Below are positions 31,785 to 42,193 of a DNA stretch of 64,000 nucleotides, in pieces; the stretch's first letter is position 1, and each line of letters opens with the position of its first letter. The position numbers and the translations under genes were made by a program. Under the pieces are notes generated by a model, which had not been told where the DNA came from, ran no database searches, and saw only the letters and a list, made by a program, of their open reading frames with translations. Origin of the DNA: Sacculina carcini (Eukaryota > Arthropoda > Thecostraca > Sacculinidae); NCBI GenBank assembly GCA_916048095.2, contig OU696577.1:6065440-6129439 (forward strand), in the 5' to 3' direction.

Positions 31785-32963
31785 TCATTGGTCACATGAC
31801 GAACGCAGTGGAGATACCGAAACGGACTGATCAACGCTACATTGCTCAGCTAACAGCGTCCGACTACGCAGGGCGTTTCGGACAGCGACGAGTGAGGGAC
31901 ACTGGGGCGAGAACGATGAGTGATCATGCGGACGATTAGACTGACGACAGTTGACACAGCACACTGAGGACTTATCTGGACAGTCCTTTGACAGATGAGA
32001 CCCCGCGCAAATGCCACAACACGTATGATTTCTTGGGGAGCAGCGGGATGACGTGTGTCCAAGACGAGCACAGCGGTGACATCGTGCCACCCAGAAGCGG
32101 TCATACACAGGGCATGACGTCAGATCGACGAATAGACGATCACCAGCCCTCTTGATGGACTGGCGGACCGCCGGCGACACTGATAGAACTCCCAGACCAG
32201 CACCAGCGCGCGTCTTTGAAATGAAGAGTACCTTCAAGTCCGCTGGCGAGGCATCAGCTAAAACCGAATTTTTCAGCCGAATAGATGTTGCAAGACTCTC
32301 CGGCGTCGAGTCAAGTGGGATATTGACCACTGTGACTTTCGGCTGCAGCATAGGAGCAGGGATAGCGACCTTCACGTCATGCATGTTATTGCGAACAGAT
32401 GCAGCCACCCGGTCCACCTGTTCCTGAGAGCCACACTTCAGCACGATTTTGTTGTCAGAAGATCTTGCTGCGAGAATAGGCTCAGTCTTCAGGACCGATC
32501 TGAGCTCGTCCTGGTGAATTTTGTGTTCGCCGGCACGCACGACTACGGTATACGATCGTTTCACGGGTGCGTGGGTGCGGTGTGGGGCGAGACACTCTGT
32601 TACGCTGGCTGGTTTACCGCAGGTGTGTTGACCGATGGTCGTTTCCATGGTCGTCACTGACGTCTTTATGTCAGTGAGCTGGCTGCATATTTCCGACAAT
32701 TTCTCCGCTGGAGGAGACTGCTTAAATGAGCAAAATTCATTCTTGCAAGTTGGGCAGATCCAGAACAAGCGATGCTTTTTAATTGCATTCAATGCAGGGG
32801 TGGATAGAGCAGCGCAAGATGCGTGGAACGACTCACTACAACCCTGGCACTGTATATACGCCCCTGATTTGAGCGAGTCACCACAGTGACAAACACGGTC
32901 GGCAGAGGGAGGAGCAGCAGCAGAGGGCATGGCTAATCCCTTGTCCGAACAGGGGAAGCACAC
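31785..32963 (-). CDS. LINE-B ORF1: PHD-finger and zinc-knuckle RNA-binding protein
   Basis: 392 residues counted from the first ATG; a second ATG eleven codons in (MPSAAAPPSA) is an alternative start. Residues about 24-70 form a PHD finger: CHCGDSLKSGAYIQCQGC, then SFHASCAAL and WICPTCKNEF. A central basic region follows, then an RRM-like stretch (KVTVVNIPLD) and C-terminal CCHC knuckles (CHRCARLGHTSSRC, CGICAGSHLSKDC, CCVNC). PHD domains in ORF1 are known for CR1-like non-LTR elements. Probably an RNP component. The frame is unbroken. Confidence 0.82.
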   Translation of the reverse strand: MCFPCSDKGLAMPSAAAPPSADRVCHCGDSLKSGAYIQCQGCSESFHASCAALSTPALNAIKKHRLFWICPTCKNEFCSFKQSPPAEKLSEICSQLTDIKTSVTTMETTIGQHTCGKPASVTECLAPHRTHAPVKRSYTVVVRAGEHKIHQDELRSVLKTEPILAARSSDNKIVLKCGSQEQVDRVAASVRNNMHDVKVAIPAPMLQPKVTVVNIPLDSTPESLATSIRLKNSVLADASPADLKVLFISKTRAGAGLGVLSVSPAVRQSIKRAGDRLFVDLTSCPVYDRFWVARCHRCARLGHTSSRCSPRNHTCCGICAGSHLSKDCPDKSSVCCVNCRQSNRPHDHSSFSPQCPSLVAVRNALRSRTLLAEQCSVDQSVSVSPLRSSCDQ

Positions 32964-33050
32964 ACAAGATCAACACAAAGATAAGAGAACCCACGAAAAC
33001 ACAACCACACACGGCGACGACTGAAACACAACCACAAATGACTGTGTTAT

Positions 33051-34451
33051 TCCTCGCATTTTGACAACTTTGCATGCCTGGTTAGCAGAGTTAGTCACAG
33101 TGAAAGCATAATTTTTGGGAGTCAAGCAGATTACAGAATTAATAAAGCTCTCCGGACCAAAAGCGGTTAGTTAGTCCGTCATTTCACCCAGAAAGCGGCC
33201 AGTGTTAATTTGCGGGAGCGTAGGCGCAGAAATATAAATTATGCTGTCGGTGTCGCAATAAATTAGTTGGTTAGGCTCAAGCTTTTCCATAAATGAATAG
33301 AGATAGAGGCGGGCTTGAGCAGTAACAAAGGAGGCAAGAATAATGTTACTTTTAAGCGGTCCAGTGACTGTCTCGCCTGTCTTGTGTTTATGGGTTATGC
33401 TCATGACAGCGTCCTCTTCGTCAATGTAATCATCCTCTGAAGCGTCGGCCGACAGGAAAGGAATGAGATCACAGGCCGTGACGTCCAGAGCTGGATCATC
33501 CATCAACTCAAATAAACGCTGTCGTGAAGTGACGAGTTAGGTCTGACCGAGGTTGCAGCGCTGAGCCAACTTGCCCCACTGGCTGTTGAAGCACAGCTTG
33601 GCCACAGCTCTCAGGCCAGGGTTCTTGGCGACAATCGGAAGGGTAATCTGCTCACGCTGTTCAATGTCACGTCGATACGTTTCACGCTCGGCGTCACATT
33701 GAACGTGAGCAGGATATCCCTCCGCTGCCACCTTCAACGGAAAAAAATGGTTGATGTATCCGGCAAACAACCCTCCTTGGCCGTCATTGAACTGATTGGT
33801 GGCTGGAAAGTGCCAAAACTCGAAAATTTCCAACAGCCGATAGCACATGCTCAAAGCTTTTGCTACTTCCAGTGACACCCAACTGGGAGTGAAACTGCGC
33901 TGCTCATCATCGTGCTCGCACACTATCCGACCGGTACAAATGTATTTGCCGTCGCCAACGTGCTGCTCGGAACAGTTCCTGCACAGCGAAAAAACGAGGC
34001 GCTCGTTCACTCGGGCCGGAAGGACTGGGAGGTGAATGATGCGAGGAGGTAGGATCCTACAGTGAACAATGCCAAAGTACTTGTGGAAATCGGAAACGGA
34101 AGGACGAAACAAATACTCGGGATGACCAACCGGAAACTTGCCATATTTTAGAATATAGGGATAGAGAGAACAAACATCTACATGTCGACTTTTTTCGTTT
34201 TCAGAACATTCTACAAAGTGGAGAAATACCTGGGTTTTTCCGCCGTACAATGCGTCGCGAAAATTCATTGGCTCGACTGGACGCACAGATTCGGTGAAAC
34301 GACGTTTGGCTTCGTCGTGCCCAATCATGGCATCGTACTTGCATTCCAAGATGGAAATTACTTCTGTGTCCGACCGAGAGGCCAGCTGTTCAAGGCGTTG
34401 TAGTGTGCGATCGTAGAGCTCCTTTGGTGTCCGACATCCAGTGTTCATCAC
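33051..34451 (-). pseudogene. Polinton/Maverick-like protein-primed DNA polymerase B, truncated
   Basis: Protein-primed type-B polymerase motifs on the minus strand in order: DVCSLYPYILKYGKFPVGHP (motif A), LRAVAKLCFNSQWGKLAQR (motif B), then YCDTDSIIY (motif C). A TAA at 33537-33539 between B and C interrupts an otherwise single frame, and a second TAA follows FLGEMTD at 33171. The coding similarity runs on through GPESFIN and PKNYAF to KMRGIT at about 33050, where LINE-B begins. The exonuclease and priming domains upstream are missing. No integrase, ATPase or capsid gene is near, so only a fragment of the element is left. Adintovirus-type polymerases are close relatives and cannot be excluded. 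Confidence 0.72.
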
Positions 34452-34670
34452 CGAGCGGCAGTTTTTGCTGACGCTCTTATTGCCATTTGTCGTCGTTTGT
34501 TGATTGCCTCATGCTTTTTAAATGTGTAGGATGAATGAATGATGCACCTTGTCTGATTGAGTGATTGTATGAGTGATGCGTATGTGAGGTCTACTGTATG
34601 CATGAGTTGTATGAATGTTCTGAGAGTGTGATCTGAATTCATTGTGCCGTGAATGTGTGTTGCCACGGTT
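34452..34670. other. Spacer without recognised gene
   Basis: GAATGA-type drifted simple sequence between the polymerase fragment and a LINE tail. Confidence 0.4.
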
Positions 34671-35105
34671 GTTGTTGTTGTTGATTTGTGTTTTGGGTGC
34701 ACCGGCCTCTAGGACTATACGGCAGCCCCCAGTCTATTTAAAGTTAAAGCACATTCATTAATGAATATGAAGAAGGGAACAATGAAATAAATAAGGGTGA
34801 TGATGAAAGAAATGAATGTGAATGTTAATGTCAATACATAAAATTCAATAAATAGTTCTAAAAGGCAGAAGCCGTAAAATTAAAAAATGCGGCCCTCAAT
34901 GACCACCGATTGCTCCTGTCCAATAGCCTCGTCAATAGTCCGAAAGGATCCAAGACAACGTTGACGCGCCTCTGAGAATGATGGACATTCCACCAGGATG
35001 TGTTGCACGGAGAGACGTGCATTACATGCGCTGCACGTGGGTTCAGGTTGTCCGAGTAGAAGATGGCGATGCGTGTCGTACAACCACATGAAGGAGAAAC
35101 TGTAG
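34671..35105 (-). pseudogene. Jockey-like LINE 3' fragment (copy 3)
   Basis: Minus-strand copy of the 25.7-26.1 kb family. It has a TCSACNARLSVQHILVEC block, the ggtgcaccggcctct motif and a (TTG)n tail on the + strand at 34671. Broken by a frame change. Confidence 0.72.
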
Positions 35106-35679
35106 CTGCTCCTCGTGCCTTGTGAGGGATCTGCCGAACTCTTGGATGAGCCCGAGATCTGCCACGGTTGTATTTCATGTGCCCGGAGTGTTGATGTGAT
35201 TCATGTGTTTGGAACGTTTTTGTGTCATTTTTAATTTGCCATTCTGTACACCCCCGGTCATTATTGAACCTCATTTCTAGATTCATAACTAGGGCTGTCA
35301 AAAGTTAATAAAGTTACTTTTTCACCTAAAGGTCACTTTTTCATAAGCTACCTAAAACTGCATGAAAAAGTTGTGTACCATAATTATTAAAAAAGTTATT
35401 AGGTTACCAAAAGTTACTTTTTCATCGTTAGGTTACTTTTTTGCTTTTAAGGTTACTTTTTTATCGTCAGGTTACCTTTTATTTTTCTTGTTATTAGGTA
35501 AGTTTACCACGAAGTTTGGTGACTTTTTGCAGATAAGAGGCACAAAAACGGTATATATGAGGATAAAATAGGAGAAGAGATGGAATATTAGGTCTGAAGA
35601 TCCAGAAATGTCAACATTTCTGCTCTTAGGATTTAGCAATTGATATTCATCCTAATATCCGTGCTACTCGATATTTATA

Positions 35680-35989
35680 CGTTTTTGGGTACGCAGGATA
35701 GTGTAATTCCATTTTAGGAAATGTCCACGAACCGGAGGGTTTCGTGAGATGTTCGGAGCGTGGTATAGAACGATGTGTGAGCTCTCTATACCAGATACTG
35801 CACTGTAGCACTTGACAGTACGTATTTACTTGAACGTTTTTGGGTACGCAGGATAGTGTAATTCCATTTTAGGAAATGGCCACGAACCGGAGGGTTTCGT
35901 GAGATGTTCGAAGCGTGGTATAGTACGATGTGTGAGCTCTCTATACCAGATACTGCACTGTAGCACTTGACAGTACGTATTTACTTGAA
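35680..35989. repeat. 155-bp tandem duplication inside the hAT-like element
   Basis: Two copies of a unit starting cgtttttgggtacgcaggat, at 35680 and 35835, with a few substitutions (tccacgaa/gccacgaa, tagaacg/tagtacg). Confidence 0.9.
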
Positions 35990-36487
35990 CAGGAATTTGC
36001 ACGTGATTTTCAGGGCGTGGGATCGCGCCATTATCCCACGTTTGACATATGGGAGGACGGGGGGCATTCACACATGCATTTACGCTCACAATAATATACA
36101 AACTGCAGTACGTGCTATTTGATAAAAAGTTCCATTGAAAAAATATAAAGAAAATTATTGCGACCATTACTAAAAATATTTACATTTGCAATTAGTGTAT
36201 TTCGCATTTGTATGAGCTTTCCACTTAAAATTATATTTTGATTGATATGCTCCTTTTTGGATGTTAGCTAAATGATGTTAAGTCACTTTTGGTTGTTTTT
36301 TTGTAAAAATGGTACCAGATCGGAGAGGGTGGAAAAGTAGTACCAACTCGGAAAGATGATAAATAAGAAGGACTGGTGTATTTTCTTCCTCCAGAATTGC
36401 AAACAGAAATTGACCTTTTTTGAAGGTTATTTTTACGAAGGTTAGGTTATTTTTATGTTACTTTTTACAGGTTATTATGTTACTTTA

Positions 36488-36603
36488 TATGTTCACAAAC
36501 AAACAACAAACAAACCGTGTACTTCATATAGCGCACTAATCAGCAAAGGCGTGATAAACATGTGATAAAACGATACAAAAGTGATAATAACATTAAAACT
36601 CAT
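36488..36603 (-). repeat. CR1-like LINE 3' tail
   Basis: Minus strand ends ctttgctgattagtgcgc followed by a tatatgaagta-type motif and a (TTTG)n-like tail. It closely parallels the 3' end of LINE-B. Only the tail was inserted, into the hAT-like element. Confidence 0.65.
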
Positions 36604-36815
36604 AGGTTATTTTTAGGTTACTTTTTTAGGTTACTTTTTCTCGAAAATAAAGTTACTTTTTTCTGATTTTTAGGTTACTTTTTTGACAGCCCTATTCATA
36701 ACAATTTCATAACGCGCTACTCTTGTAGCCTGATCCGTGTTTTCTTTTGTTTCAGATGTAGTCTTTTGTCTCAGATGTAGAGTCTCAGATGTAGATATTT
36801 TTTAGATGTTTGCAG

Positions 36816-36943
36816 TGTAATAAACACACACAAGAGACAACGAGCACTAACTGTGTATTCAACGCCCTGTCCATCCTGGTTACATAATCCCACGCTAGGG
36901 GGCACTACAAGTATGGACTAAGACACAGGACCATATTACCACA
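36816..36943 (-). repeat. Gypsy-A 3' LTR
   Basis: 128 bp; differs from 45971-46100 only by a CA-repeat length change as far as can be seen. Confidence 0.85.
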
Positions 36944-37092
36944 CTCCTCTCCAAGATTACACACACTATCTATTGTAAGATAAACAATGAAATTGTTGGA
37001 TCATACGTAGAGAAGAAATCATATTTTACAACAACAATCGCGGTTAATAGTTGAATCACTTTTATATAACATGTGAACATAAGACTGGAATG

Positions 37093-39944
37093 TTACACCG
37101 CATCAGTGACGTAGTCATCTAGGTAAGCTGGTCGGCGACGTTCTCGTTGGCTGCGCCGCGGACCAGCCGGGTGCACGTCTGGCGGAGGTGACGGTGTATG
37201 GTAGAAATCTGCGCTGGCTTCGTTTCCGCCGCCGGCATTGTGAGTGTTTCCGTCGGATTCGTTGGCTTTGTCGTGTCCGTTGTCCGGACTATGTTCAGGT
37301 TTCGATGTCTGGTTCGCGGTAGTAACCGGCATCAGATGGCGGCGGTTACGCCACCAAATTCGACCGCTCGGAAGACGGATCGCATAAGAACGATGACGAC
37401 CCACAGCAGACACATCACCAACCCTATCCCATCTCCCGATGGACCGATTCTGTATGTATACCCTCTGTCCAAGCCGTAGTGGTGCTAATGCTCGGGATAT
37501 TTTGTTGTATGTGGTGATAACGCGCTCTCTAGTACTGACAGCACGCCTATCACATTCGTCTGCTTTTTCTTGCCATTCCGGAGCAGATGACCGATGATGA
37601 GCTGACAATGCACTGCGCAGTGGATGGCCGTATACGATTTGTGCAGGTCCGCCGACTCCTGGGGCGTTTCTCAGTTCGAGTAGTCCACGAGCAAATTCGT
37701 CTGTGTTCATGTCGCCATGATCTGTGCATTTCTGTATGAGCCGTTTTGCTCGCTTCACTGCAGATTCAGCATGACCATTAGCCTGTGGATAATGAGGGCT
37801 GGTGATGTTGTGGCGTACCCCCATCGCCTCAGGAAGTCTCTGGTTCGATGAGCTACAAACTGAGGTCCTCCATCGCTGCGCATATACTCAGGAACGCCGG
37901 TATACGTGAAAATCTCGCGAAGACAATGAATCAATGACCTTGAGTCGCTCTTCGTCGATGCTTCTGAGCCGTAAATCACTGGCCAGTTAGATAAACGATC
38001 CACATATACCATAAACATCCTGCCTGCATGTTCGAAATAATCAACAGACACATACTGGAAGATTCGTGACGGTTGCTCAGCTTCCATGTACTGTTCTCGT
38101 TGTATGGTGTTGGAATATTTTCGACAAATTTCGCATGCCGCAGTGATATTATTGATGTCATTATTGATGCCGGGCCAATAGACCGTTTGTCTCGCTCTCA
38201 ATGTGGTTTTCGTTACGCCCAGGTGGCCATCATGAAGACGCTGCAGCGTTTCACGCCGTAAAGCTCTCGGGATTATAAGTCGTCGGCCTAACAAAATCAG
38301 ATCATCATCAACAGCCATATCGTGCCGAACACACCAAAATGGCTGCAAGGAAGAAGAAACACGACGTTTATCATTCGGAAACCCACTTGTAATTGTATTT
38401 TTCAGCATGCAGTATTCGGGATCGTTTCTCGCGGCATCTCTAATGTTTTCCAATTCATGATCATTGATCGAAAGAACATTTGCAGAAAGCTGGACGGATT
38501 GAATGTGAGCTTCCGCTATATCGCCGTCTTCTGGTTCAGCTGGGGCGCTAGGAGCTCGTGAAAGAGCGTCTGCTATGGAGTTCACGGATCCTGCTTTCCA
38601 CTTCGCCGTAAAGGTTAAATGAGTGATCTTCTCACGGAGTCTTTAAATGCGTGGATTAGAAATATCAGCTAGGCCCTTCGAATTAAGTATAGGCACTAGA
38701 GCTTTGTGATAGGTGACAACGATGAAATTACTTAACCCGGCTACAAAGCAATTACACGTACGACATGCCCAAACTACAGCGAGCATTTCTAGTTCGCATA
38801 CTGCGTAGCGTTCCTCTGTCTCTGTCAAAAACCTTGATCCACACTGGATAAGGCGCCAGAAGCCGTCGCTGCCTTGTTGTCTAAGGACGAATCCCACACC
38901 TTTCAGCTTTGCCGCGTCAACTTCCAGCATGGTATCACGTGAAGGGTCAAAAAAATCCAAAATAGGTGGTGACATCAGATAGTTCTTAACTTCGTTGAAC
39001 GCTGTGTCGTGCGTGGAGGTCCACATCCATTTATTATTGCGCTTCAGAAGATCTCGCAAAGGTCTGGACTTTTCGGCAATCTGAGTGGAGAAGTAGCCGA
39101 GATGGTTAACCAACCCGAGGAATGATCTAAGGGCTGTGATATCTTTTGGACATGGAAATCTCTCTATTGCACTTGTCCTCCTGGATTCTACCGTGTAGCC
39201 TTTCTCACTCACAGTAAAGCCGCAGAAATTTGTTTAGTTTGTACCGAATGCGAATTTTTCCTTGTTCAGAGTGATGCCTGCGTCGTCACATCGACAAAGG
39301 ACCTGCCAAACGCGTGCAAGGTGATCGTCGTACTTTGAATCATATATGAGGATATCGTCTACTACTTTACATGTGTTGGGAATGTCACCAAGGATTGCGT
39401 CTCCACGTCGATTAAACTCGTCTCCGCTGGAAATAAGTCCCATGGGGGCGCGCTTGTATCTGTATCGGCCAAAATGCGTGATAAAGCATGTCAAATCCCT
39501 GTCCCTTGTATCGATCAATATTTGATGATACCCTGATTTTGCATCACATTTGGTAAAATATCGTGAACCACGCGTTATCGTTGATACAGCATCAAGTGGG
39601 CTATGCATAGGGTGCGTGGGTCGCTGGACATATCTATTGAGCTTAGTCAGATCAGTTGTCAATCGACATCCAGTGTTATTCCCGTTAGCATCTTTTCGTG
39701 GTACTAGAACGATCGGACGACACCATGCCGTTGGATGGCTGACAGGTTCAATGACATCTTCCTCAATCAACTTGTCCAGCTGAGTTTTCAAGCTGTCACG
39801 GTAACAAATCGGAACGGACCGAGGGGCGGTAATGCCCACTGGTGTGGCATCTTCTTTCAAAATGATCCTCATTGGGTCACCTTTCATGCTTCGCAAAACT
39901 CTGAAAACACTTTCTGAAAACACACGAGGGAAGCATTTTATCAT
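37093..39944 (-). pseudogene. Gypsy-A pol (RT, RNase H, integrase), broken
   Basis: [58 protein letters not shown] (motif C is VVDD, as in relative Gypsy-C). TAA codons interrupt one frame at 39234-39236 and 38643-38645. RNase H shows LEVDAAKLKGVGFVL and [13 protein letters not shown]. The integrase has an H2C2 finger (LHDGHLGV to CEICRK), VSVDYFEH, MRSDGGPQF and [10 protein letters not shown], but a frameshift near 37820 separates the second and third acidic sites. The C-terminus reads RRPAYLDDYVTDAV. Dead copy. Confidence 0.82.
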
Positions 39945-41189
39945 CTCTGTGGTGTGGCTGTCTATTTCCTCACCAGTTGGCTCTCGGTTCAGATTCCACC
40001 GAGGCCTCGAGCGATGATATTACCATCCACCAGAAGCAGCACGGGTGTTGTTGCTAGCTGTGAGTCGAAACACATCTGTGGCACTATACTCGCAACTTCT
40101 CTTTGACACCTCGTTTGTTTGTAGATCGCAAGTGTCGCTCGCTTCCAGTTGTTTCGGAAACGACTTGTGTGAAATTCTTAAATCAATAGCGTCCCCCCAT
40201 GATAAAAGTGCGTTGGAAATGCTGGGGACAACGTATGCCGTTGTACTGCATGCTGCTGAGCCCAGTTTTAGTTCAAGTGGGCAAGTTCCCACGCAAGTGA
40301 GTCTTTTCCCATTTGCTGCAAAAAGCTTCACATTGGCGGGGAGAAGATTGTTGTGGTCAATGTTCAGTAGGCTGGTCACTTGCCTGTTGATGATTGTCAC
40401 ATCACTTCCAGTGTCCGTCGCTAGACATATTCTTCCAGTTTCACCTGAGCGGGTTAACGCGCTCACTTCTGTCAACGGTAGTTTCCTGATCTTGTGACGT
40501 TCAACTGCTTGAACATTTACGTCAGTAATAATGAGGCGTACGTTTTCATCCTTGTGTTCCGCTCGTTCGCGTTGATACGAAGGTTTGAATTTCCGCTTCT
40601 TGCATACTCGGGCAAAATGACCGATCTGGGCACAGTTGTGGCACATTTGTTTCAATGCACATTCTGAATTCCCATGTCGGCGACCACAGCGATTACAATT
40701 AGTCGCACGCCCATTGCCTTCCTGTTGTGTCTGTGTTTTGCACACACTTGCATGTACCTCATTTTCGTTCGCCTTAAATTCTTGTGAGCTTATTCGAGCG
40801 CTCTCGTTTGCACGGCAAATATTTAAAGCACCATTCAAAATCAACTTTTTCTCTTGAAACATTCTTTGCAACGCATCTTCATCACGGATGCCCATCACAA
40901 TTTTATCTCGAAGTCGGTTGTCTTCGCATTTGTCGCAAAATTCCCAATATGCGGCGATTTCTTGGACTACACATAAAAACTCGTCGAATGATTCGCCGTC
41001 CTGTTGATTGCGAGAAAAGAATTCCCTGCGGTCTACAATCACGTTTCTAGTATCTCGAATGTGCGCTCTTATTTTCGAAATGCAATCGTCAAGTGTGTCA
41101 TCCTCTTGGAAAATGATATTGAACCTTGAAATTCGCACCCAATCCTCATCCAGCATTGACAAAAGAATAGCTTGTTGCTCTTTCGGGGA

Positions 41190-41325
41190 TGTGGCCTCCG
41201 CGCCACCATTGTATTTTATATTCATTTGTATATGCGTTGTTTCACTTGTGGTTTCCGACATACGTTATCTAGTCAGTCGATCAATACACAGTTACGTGTT
41301 ATTATCTTTTGTAGGCGTTCCTACA
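41190..41325 (+). repeat. Gypsy-B 5' LTR
   Basis: 136 bp. Its minus strand supplies a spurious start codon to the neighbouring Gypsy-A frame. Confidence 0.87.
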
Positions 41326-41392
41326 AGTGGTGACCCCGAACGTTCGTTGTAAAATATTTTTCTGTATTTCTTCACCTGTGCGAAATATCACA

Positions 41393-42193
41393 ATGTCAAT
41401 TGAGCCAACAGACGCTCTTTCAGCAGCAGTCCGGGTGGAGCTGCCCGTGTTTGATGACACTGATGTTTACACGTGGCTACTGATGTGTGATAATCTGTTG
41501 GAAGATGGAGGAGTGAAGACACAGCCGACCAAATTTCGCAAAGTCTTGGCAAAACTTCCCCCCGCGAAGTTTCGCATTGTCAAGGACCTCGCGAGTCAAT
41601 CACCGCTGGCAGCCGACTGCTACGATCGACTTCAAAACAGACTGCGTATCAGGCTCCAACTGTCTCCAGCTGAGAGGCTCCAGCGTTTGGAGAGCCTTCC
41701 TCGGCGGCTGGGCTCCATGAAGCCATCCGAGTTTTATGACGCCATGCACGCGCTTTACCCACATGATATGGATCACGAGATCTTGCGCGAGGTCTTTTTG
41801 CTAAGGCTTCCCACAGAGATGCAGCTTCTGTGCAGAGAATTGCTGAAGACAGTAACTCTTCGTGAGACAGCCCTCCAAATCGACATCCACCATCGTGCAC
41901 GCTCTCATGAGACACCAGCGTCAACTCTTGTTGTCAGCCAGAAGATCAGTGACGACGACGAATGTGTTGCTGCTGTCACGCGCCATGCGGCCGCACGTGT
42001 CCCAACAGACGCGGTTAACCGCCGTCAAAACAGCTCGCAGCAAGCAACTGCAGGCTCAAGTTTCGTCGACCGCTGGTGTCGCCTCCACCGCAAATATGGT
42101 CCCGCCGCGCGGCATTGTGCTGGACCGTGCACGTACCACGCTGACCTGCCACAGTTTCAGCGACCGGGAAACGGGCACGGCAACCGGCGGTAA
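41393..42193 (+). CDS. Gypsy-B gag
   Basis: Starts at MSIEPTDALSAA (41393), 65 bp after the primer-binding site; an in-frame ATG at 41327 overlaps that site and is less likely. The capsid region has VELPVFDDTDVYTWLLMCD, FRKVLAKLPPAKFRIVKD and FLLRLPTEMQ. The C-terminus has WCRLHRKYGPAARHCAGPC, the variant knuckle of Mag-type gags. The stop codon TAA overlaps the pol ATG by one base (TAATG, 42191-42195). The frame is intact. Confidence 0.8.
   Translation: MSIEPTDALSAAVRVELPVFDDTDVYTWLLMCDNLLEDGGVKTQPTKFRKVLAKLPPAKFRIVKDLASQSPLAADCYDRLQNRLRIRLQLSPAERLQRLESLPRRLGSMKPSEFYDAMHALYPHDMDHEILREVFLLRLPTEMQLLCRELLKTVTLRETALQIDIHHRARSHETPASTLVVSQKISDDDECVAAVTRHAAARVPTDAVNRRQNSSQQATAGSSFVDRWCRLHRKYGPAARHCAGPCTYHADLPQFQRPGNGHGNRR

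Larger units (their letters stand above)
28668..33050 (-). mobile_element. LINE-B: apparently full-length CR1-like LINE
   Basis: About 4.4 kb with 5' UTR, ORF1, a 3-nt gap, ORF2, a short 3' UTR and a (TTG)n-type tail at 28668-28690. The 3' end carries the gcgctatatgaaatacatg motif shared with other copies. Both ORFs are open. The 5' boundary (about 33050) is inferred from the point where polymerase-B coding sequence begins on the right. No clear TSD was found, which is common for CR1. Confidence 0.82.
35290..36694. mobile_element. hAT-like non-autonomous DNA transposon (1.4 kb)
   Basis: The termini TAGGGCTGTCAAAA and TTTTTTGACAGCCCTA are inverted repeats, with a perfect 8-bp TSD ttcataac at 35282-35289 and 36695-36702. 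Both ends are built of repeated ggttactttttc-like units in opposite orientation. It has no transposase. It contains a 155-bp tandem duplication and a LINE 3' tail. Confidence 0.88.

Noticed and set aside
6888..40022. Many in-frame stops in otherwise open transposon frames are TAA, suggesting TAA might be a sense codon
   Set aside because: Where a related protein can be lined up, the stop positions correspond to different residues (Leu, Ser, Gln and charged ones). The intact ORFs here use TAA, TAG and TGA normally as ends. Ordinary mutation explains it.
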